This document shows positions 60,332-64,000 of a DNA stretch of 64,000 bases, piece by piece. The DNA comes from SZUA-35 sp963781035 (GTDB lineage: Bacteria > Actinomycetota > Acidimicrobiia > Acidimicrobiales > SZUA-35), in assembly GCA_963781035.1 (NCBI GenBank), contig CAWAEN010000002.1, forward strand, positions 1 through 64,000. Reading direction: 5' to 3'. Within the stretch, counting starts at the first letter, position 1; each line of letters opens with the position of its first letter. The notes under the pieces are model-generated. The model made no database searches. It saw only the letters and a list, made by a program, of their open reading frames with translations, and was not told the origin of the DNA. A program made the position numbers and the translations under genes.

Positions 60332-60772
60332 TCAGTTCGGCGTCGGAGCCGGCGCCAGTACGACCATCAACTCGGCCGAACACGCGACCTCGCCGTTGAC
60401 GGTGGCCCGGCCGACTCCCCTGCCCCCTCGAGCCGAGAGCCTCGAGAACTCGACCGAGAGCAGCAGGGTCTCCCCCGGCACGACCTGGCGCCGGAACTTC
60501 ACCTTGTCGACCCCTCCGAAGAACGGGATCTTCCCGGCGTGGGCAGGGTCGGCCAGCGCCGCGCAGGCGCCGACCTGAGCGAGCGCCTCGACCATCAACA
60601 CACCGGGAAGCGTTGGAAGGCCGGGAAAGTGGCCCGGCCAGAAGTACTCATCGCCGGTGAGATGCCATGTCCCGGCAACTCGTTCTCCCGGCACCAACTC
60701 GACGAGTTCGTCGACGAGGAGAAACGGCGGTCGGTGGGGCAGCAGATCGATGGGCCGGGGCAGCTCTGTCAT
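60332..60772 (-). CDS. fabZ: 3-hydroxyacyl-ACP dehydratase, FabZ type
   Basis: A hot-dog-fold dehydratase of 146 residues. The start is MTELPRPIDLLPHRPPFLLV; the catalytic His is in YFWPGHFPGLPTLPGVLMVE, with the following Glu (VEALAQVGACAALA) completing the dyad; FFGGVDKVKFRRQVVPGETL is also typical. It stands on the opposite strand to the rest of the fab cluster and converges on fabF. It probably has its own promoter or follows the nucleoid gene weakly, though a strong terminator lies just upstream. Confidence 0.92.
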   Translation of the reverse strand: MTELPRPIDLLPHRPPFLLVDELVELVPGERVAGTWHLTGDEYFWPGHFPGLPTLPGVLMVEALAQVGACAALADPAHAGKIPFFGGVDKVKFRRQVVPGETLLLSVEFSRLSARGGRGVGRATVNGEVACSAELMVVLAPAPTPN

Positions 60773-60809
60773 TCTGGCAGTCTGCCAAATCGCCGGGTGG
60801 GAACGCGAA

Positions 60810-60838
60810 ACACCGACCGGGGTGGCCCCGGTCGGTGT
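60810..60838 (-). terminator. rho-independent terminator after the HU gene
   Basis: A perfect 13-bp stem (ACACCGACCGGGG and complement) with a three-base loop, followed on the minus strand by TTTCGCG. It lies 28 bases after the HU stop, so it separates HU and fabZ transcripts. Confidence 0.8.
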
Positions 60839-60865
60839 CCACGTGTTCGTTTGCTACAGCCGAAA

Positions 60866-61163
60866 TCAGCTGGGAGGAGTCTGCGTGCCCTTGGCGTACG
60901 CCTTGAGCTTTGCCCCGGCCGTGATCTTCACAGCGTTCGAGGCCGGGATCTCCAGCGGCTCGTTGGTCTGGGGGTTGAAGCCCTTGCGGGCCTTCCGATG
61001 GACCTGCTCGAACGAGAGCATCCCGGGGATGACGACCTTGTCGCCGCCCTTGGCAACAGCTCGTGAGATTTCGACGAACATGGCGTCAATGACCGCGCCC
61101 GGCATCCTTTTTCGACACGCCCGCTCGTTCAGCGGCTGCATCGACCAGTTCGGTCTTGTTCAT
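60866..61163 (-). CDS. hup: nucleoid-associated protein HU (one frame break)
   Basis: DNA-bending protein of about 98 residues. The start MNKTELVDAAAERAGVSKKD is typical of HU; one extra G in GCCGGGCGCGG then breaks the frame before AVIDAMFVEISRAVAKGGDK. The DNA-binding arm reads FEQVHRKARKGFNPQTNEPL and the end is VKITAGAKLKAYAKG. The signature RKARKGxNPQT is as in other HU proteins. The terminal TQTPPS is short, so it lacks the lysine-rich tail of mycobacterial HupB. Confidence 0.92.
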
Positions 61164-61181
61164 GACCACTCCTACTCTGTA

Positions 61182-61200
61182 ACTCCCGCGACTCGGGAGT
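61182..61200. promoter_or_regulatory. palindrome upstream of the HU gene
   Basis: ACTCCCG and CGGGAGT separated by five bases, 19 bases before the HU start codon. It could be an operator or a 5' UTR hairpin. A TTGACA-like box about 20 bases further upstream on the minus strand could be a -35 element, but no good -10 is visible. Confidence 0.35.
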
Positions 61201-61326
61201 ACCCGCTTCAGCAGAGCAGTGTCAAATGACAAAGTCAAGGATTTCGTCAGGTTCGTGTCCCTGTGGACCCTCTTGAAAGAGGACATTCGCGGCGACGCCA
61301 AATGACACATCACGACCCTCGCCGGG

Positions 61327-61861
61327 TCACGATTGGTTGATCATGGCCGAGCTCGCTTGCTCGAAGTAGTCGGCGAACATCGAGCGAGCCGACGCCGATG
61401 ATCATCGGGCCTTCGGTCGGGTGACCCAGGAGCGAGTCTGCCGGTGCATCGGCGAGCGTTGCGTCGATGCGCCGCCATCATCAACGCCAGCCACGCATCA
61501 CGTTCGGCCGGCCCGATGGCAAACGGGAAGGTGCCGCATTCGGAGTCGGGGATGACCACGCTCCTCGCTGTAGGTCGCCGGCCCGCCCCAGTACTGAACG
61601 AGGAACAGCGCAGTGTGCCGGCTCGCATCGGTCAGGTCTTCGGGATAGAGCGGCTTCAGCACCGGATCACGTCGTCGACAGCGTCGTAGAAGTGATCAAC
61701 GACATGTCCGAAGAAGGTGCTTCCCACCCACCGCATCGAACAGCGAGACCCGAACGGGTTCTCGGCTGTGGGCGCCGCCGTTGCCGGGGAGGTGCTGCGT
61801 TCGTTGGCACAGAACCGTCGCCTTCAGACGAATTCGAGCCTCGATCCGTTCCGTCTCTCAT
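61327..61861 (-). CDS. glbO: truncated haemoglobin, group II / GlbO-like (frame-broken)
   Basis: A haem-binding globin of about 175 residues, oxygen- or NO-reactive in related bacteria. Joined over frames it reads VSLFDAVGG, TFFGHVVDHFYDAVDDV, LKPLYPEDLTDASRHTALF and LVQYWGGPATYSEERGHPRL, then RMRHLPFAIGPAERDAWLAL with the haem-ligand His (F8) in RMRH and the group II Trp (G8) in RDAW, and ends MFADYFEQASSAMINQS. Breaks lie near 61790, 61735, 61660, 61540, 61465 and 61385. An N-terminal extension of about 45 residues from the ATG at 61861 (MRDGTDRGSNSSEGD) is not typical. It is divergent from the sigma gene. Confidence 0.82.
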
Positions 61862-61880
61862 CTCATGCGAGGATAGGGGA

Positions 61881-62539
61881 ATGCTTCGCTGGTCCTCCTG
61901 GTTCGCCTGCTCCATGGTTGTGTTCATGAGCCCGCCCGGGAACGCAACCGGTGCACAGGCCAAGTTCGACGAGCAGGTCGTTCCGCAGCTCGAGATCTTG
62001 TATCGGACAGCCCGTTCGTTGACCCGGTCGTCGAGCGATGCCGAGGATCTCGTGCAGGAAACGCTCCTCCGAGCCTTCCGGGCCATCGACCGTTTCGACG
62101 GTCGGTATCCGCGGGCGTGGTTGCTCACCATCATGCGCAACGCCAACATCAACCGGGCTCGCAAGAAGACACCGGATCTGCTCGACGATCCCGAATTCAC
62201 CTTCGAGCGATCCATGCGGTTCGCCGACACCACGACACCCGGAGGACGATGTCGTCGAGCCCATCTTCGATGCTGTCGTCCAGGAGGCCTACGACCGTCT
62301 CCCCGACAACTTCCGCAACGTCGTCGAACTGGTCGATCTGAACGGCCTGGCCTATGCCGAGGCGGCCGAAGTCCTCCGATGTCCCGGTCGGCACGGTGAT
62401 GAGCCGGCTCCATCGAGCCCGCAAGCGAATTCGCGATGAGATCACCGAGCGACGGCCTCGATTCGCACGAGGAGCGACTCATGATCATCAACCGGCTCTT
62501 GAGTCGCACTTCGAGGCGGCCCGACCTGCGCCGAGGTGA
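61881..62539 (+). CDS. ECF-type RNA polymerase sigma factor (frame-broken)
   Basis: An extracytoplasmic-function sigma factor resembling SigR/SigH. Region 2 reads VVPQLEILYRTARSLTRSSS, DAEDLVQETLLRAFRAIDRF and YPRAWLLTIMRNANINRARK; region 4 reads EAYDRLPDNFRNVVELVDLN, GLAYAEAAEVL, DVPVGTVMSRLHRARKRIRD. The frame changes near 62240 and 62385. The start is either ATG at 61881 or the in-frame ATG at 61926. The last frame runs to 62539, overlapping the anti-sigma gene by 59 bases; the natural end could be earlier. The gene after it encodes the matching anti-sigma factor. Confidence 0.82.
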
Positions 62540-62767
62540 TGGAACGTGCTCCAGAGCTATCTCGACGGCGAAGTCGATCCGAGCACGGCCCGCGATGTCG
62601 CCGGCCACCTCGAGTCATGCGCCGACTGCGATCTCGAATCCGAGACGTACCGACGCATCAAGCGACACTGGCCAAGCCGGGCCGCACCGGTCGATCCCAA
62701 GGTCATGGCGAGTCTCCGAGCGTTCTCCGACCGGCTCGTCACCGGCGACCTCGACGGCTCCGCCTGA
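62481..62767 (+). CDS. zinc-binding anti-sigma factor (frame-broken)
   Basis: About 95 residues. The key motif is HLESCADCDLESETYRRIKR, giving the H-x3-C-x2-C pattern of zinc-binding anti-sigma (ZAS) factors such as RsrA. Upstream, a helix with Cys (CAEVMERVLQSYLDGEVDPS) is read once two indels near 62525 and 62550 are allowed for. In the RsrA group the two cysteines of the motif respond to thiol oxidation and release the sigma factor. The ATG at 62481 has a GAGGAG eight bases before it. It lies directly after the sigma gene, the normal pairing. Confidence 0.78.
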
Positions 62768-62859
62768 CCCCGGTTGTCCGCCCGACGGTTCGAGCAGCCG
62801 GCCGTGCTGATCACCAACAGGGCCGGAAACGGTCCGCCCGCAGTCGTCATTGATCGTGT

Positions 62860-62865
62860 TACGAT
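62860..62865 (+). promoter_or_regulatory. putative -10 box of the leuA transcript
   Basis: TACGAT fits the actinobacterial -10 pattern TAnnnT and stands six bases before the GTG of the leader peptide, so transcription would begin at or next to that GTG. No convincing -35 box is seen. Confidence 0.45.
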
Positions 62866-62871
62866 TCTGGA

Positions 62872-62916
62872 GTGTTTCTCCTCCTCGACCTTCGACTTCT
62901 GACCCCGGCCGCCTGA
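62872..62916 (+). CDS. leucine-rich leader peptide of leuA
   Basis: A 14-codon reading frame starting with GTG, giving VFLLLDLRLLTPAA and TGA, with six leucine codons (four of them in the first seven codons after the start, using CTC, CTT and CTG). It ends 97 bases before the leuA ATG. Such peptides control biosynthetic operons by ribosome stalling when the charged tRNA is scarce. There is no separate Shine-Dalgarno sequence at a suitable distance; with a -10 box six bases upstream it may be a leaderless message. Both tRNA-Leu genes in this window are for other isoacceptors or uncertain matches, so no link is claimed. Confidence 0.6.
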   Translation: MFLLLDLRLLTPAA

Positions 62917-63013
62917 TCCGGCGCGTCGGGACTCCAGTCAGAGCCGAGAACCAGCGGCTGTCAGAACCTCGCTCAGCGAGCGATCCGGCCGGCAGAAAGC
63001 ACAGGAAGCCAAC

Positions 63014-64000
63014 ATGAACAGGCCCGCAATGAAGAATGTCGTTTCGACCAACAACGCTCCCGGCGTCATGCCGATCCAGAAGTACGCCCCGTTCCCGATC
63101 GATCGACATCGACCGAACGTGGCCGATCGAAAACCATCACCGAGGCACCCCTCTGGTGCTCGGTCGACCTTCGCGACGGCAACCAGGCGCTCATCGAACC
63201 GATGGACCCCGAGCGCAAGCGGATGATGTTCGATGCGCTCGTCGCAGCTCGGATTCTCCGAGATCGAGGTCGGATTCCCGTCGGCGTCCGACACCGACTT
63301 CGACTTCGTTCGCAGCATCATCGAGGACGACGCCATTCCCGACAACGTCACGATCCAGGTCCTCACCCAGGCTCGAACCGAGCTGATCGATCGGACCTAC
63401 GAGAGCATCAAGGGCGCCAAGAACGCCATCGTCCACCTCTACAACTCGACCTCGACCGTGCAGCGACGGGTCGTGTTCGGACTCGACGAGGCCGGCATCA
63501 TCGACATCGCCGTCGAAGGGCGCCGAGGACTGCAAGGCGCAACGAGGCCCACATGGGCGACACGCGCATTCGCTACGAGTACTCGCCCGAGAGCTTCACC
63601 GGCACCGAGCTGCCGTTCGCCAAGCAGATCTGCGAAGCCGTGATGGACGTCTTCGAGCCGACGCCGGACAATCCGATCATCCTCAATCTCCCGGCCACGG
63701 TCGAGATGAGCACGGCCAACATCTACGGCGACATGATCGAGTGGATGCACACCAATCTCGACCGCCGGGATTCGATCGTCCTCTCGCTGCACCCCCACAA
63801 CGACCGGGGCACCGGTGTCGCCGCTGCCGAGTTCGGCGTGATGGCCGGCGCCGACCGGGTCGAGGGCACGCTCTTCGGCAACGGCGAGCGGACCGGCAAC
63901 GTCGACGTCGTCACGCTGGCGCTCAACCTGTACAGCCAGGGCGTCGACCCCGGCCTCGACTTCAGCGACATCAACGACGCTCGACGCATCGCCGAGCACT
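63014..64000 (+). CDS. leuA: 2-isopropylmalate synthase, long form, N-terminal part (frame-broken, runs off the window)
   Basis: First committed enzyme of leucine synthesis, condensing acetyl-CoA with 2-oxoisovalerate. The start is MNRPAMKNVVSTNNAPGVMP, with MPIQKYAPFP as in the long actinobacterial form. After frame changes near 63110 and 63240 come WCSVDLRDGNQALIEPMDPE (the catalytic RDGNQ), FSEIEVGFPSASDTDFDFVR and AIVHLYNSTSTVQRRVVFG; another break near 63525 leads to the end part HMGDTRIRYEYSPESFTGTE and IVLSLHPHNDRGTGVAAAEF with the metal-binding HxH, plus GTLFGNGERTGNVDVVTLAL. The C-terminal regulatory domain lies past base 64000. Confidence 0.92.

Overview
The window is a high-GC chromosomal stretch from an actinobacterium. 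Gene content and order (rpsA, coaE, uvrB, uvrA, uvrC, rapZ, yvcK, gap, pgk, tpiA, a long-form leuA, an ANTAR regulator, a Tad/Flp pilus) fit Actinomycetota, and the class Acidimicrobiia (Ilumatobacter-like) is my best guess by inference, not proof. There are two tRNA-Leu genes and no rRNA, CRISPR array or recognisable insertion sequence. No stretch longer than about 250 bases lacks a feature.

Layout: 0-2.7 kb holds an alpha/beta hydrolase end, a small membrane protein, a beta-lactamase-fold serine hydrolase and an SRPBCC protein. 2.8-4.5 kb holds tRNA-Leu(GAG), secG, a GNAT protein and a small membrane protein. 4.6-10.6 kb is a complete oligopeptide/dipeptide ABC transporter operon on the minus strand. 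10.8-18.4 kb is the glycolytic run gap-pgk-tpiA preceded by uvrC, a methyltransferase, rapZ and yvcK. 18.5-19.8 kb is a zinc-ribbon membrane protein with a protease-like domain. 19.9-28.1 kb is a surface-glycan cluster (initiating sugar transferase, alkaline-phosphatase-like protein, membrane protein, GT2 glycosyltransferase, methyltransferase, flippase, GT-C-like protein). uvrA, two GT-C-like proteins and uvrB follow. 36.7-49.2 kb is the Tad/Flp pilus region: three tandem Flp pilins, a NarL-type two-component pair, coaE on the opposite strand, a GT-C-like protein, then tadC, a vWA-tadB fusion, tadA, cpaE and cpaB. 49.4-55.5 kb holds rpsA, a methyltransferase, polA and an ANTAR regulator. 55.8-60.8 kb is a fatty-acid synthesis cluster (fabD with an extra C-terminal domain, fabH, fabG, acpP, fabF, convergent fabZ). 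The right end holds the nucleoid protein HU, a truncated haemoglobin divergent from an ECF sigma/anti-sigma pair, and leuA behind a leucine-rich leader peptide.

Read on the minus strand, the backbone ANTAR-polA-rpsA-(coaE)-uvrB-uvrA-uvrC-rapZ-yvcK-gap-pgk-tpiA is the order I know from many actinobacteria, but it is opened by the pilus locus, by glycan genes and by the peptide transporter, and whiA is not in its usual place between yvcK and gap.

The DNA carries many single-base insertions and deletions. More than 25 genes, including essential ones, must be read across two or three frames. Where the intended reading can be reconstructed, the error is often one base too many or too few in a short G or C run. 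I treat these as sequence errors rather than pseudogenes, give whole-gene coordinates, and note the frame breaks. The densest breaks are at 0-2 kb, 8.9-18 kb and 31-34.5 kb; 18.5-22.6, 38.5-43.5, 48.2-51.7 and 55.8-60.8 kb are nearly clean.
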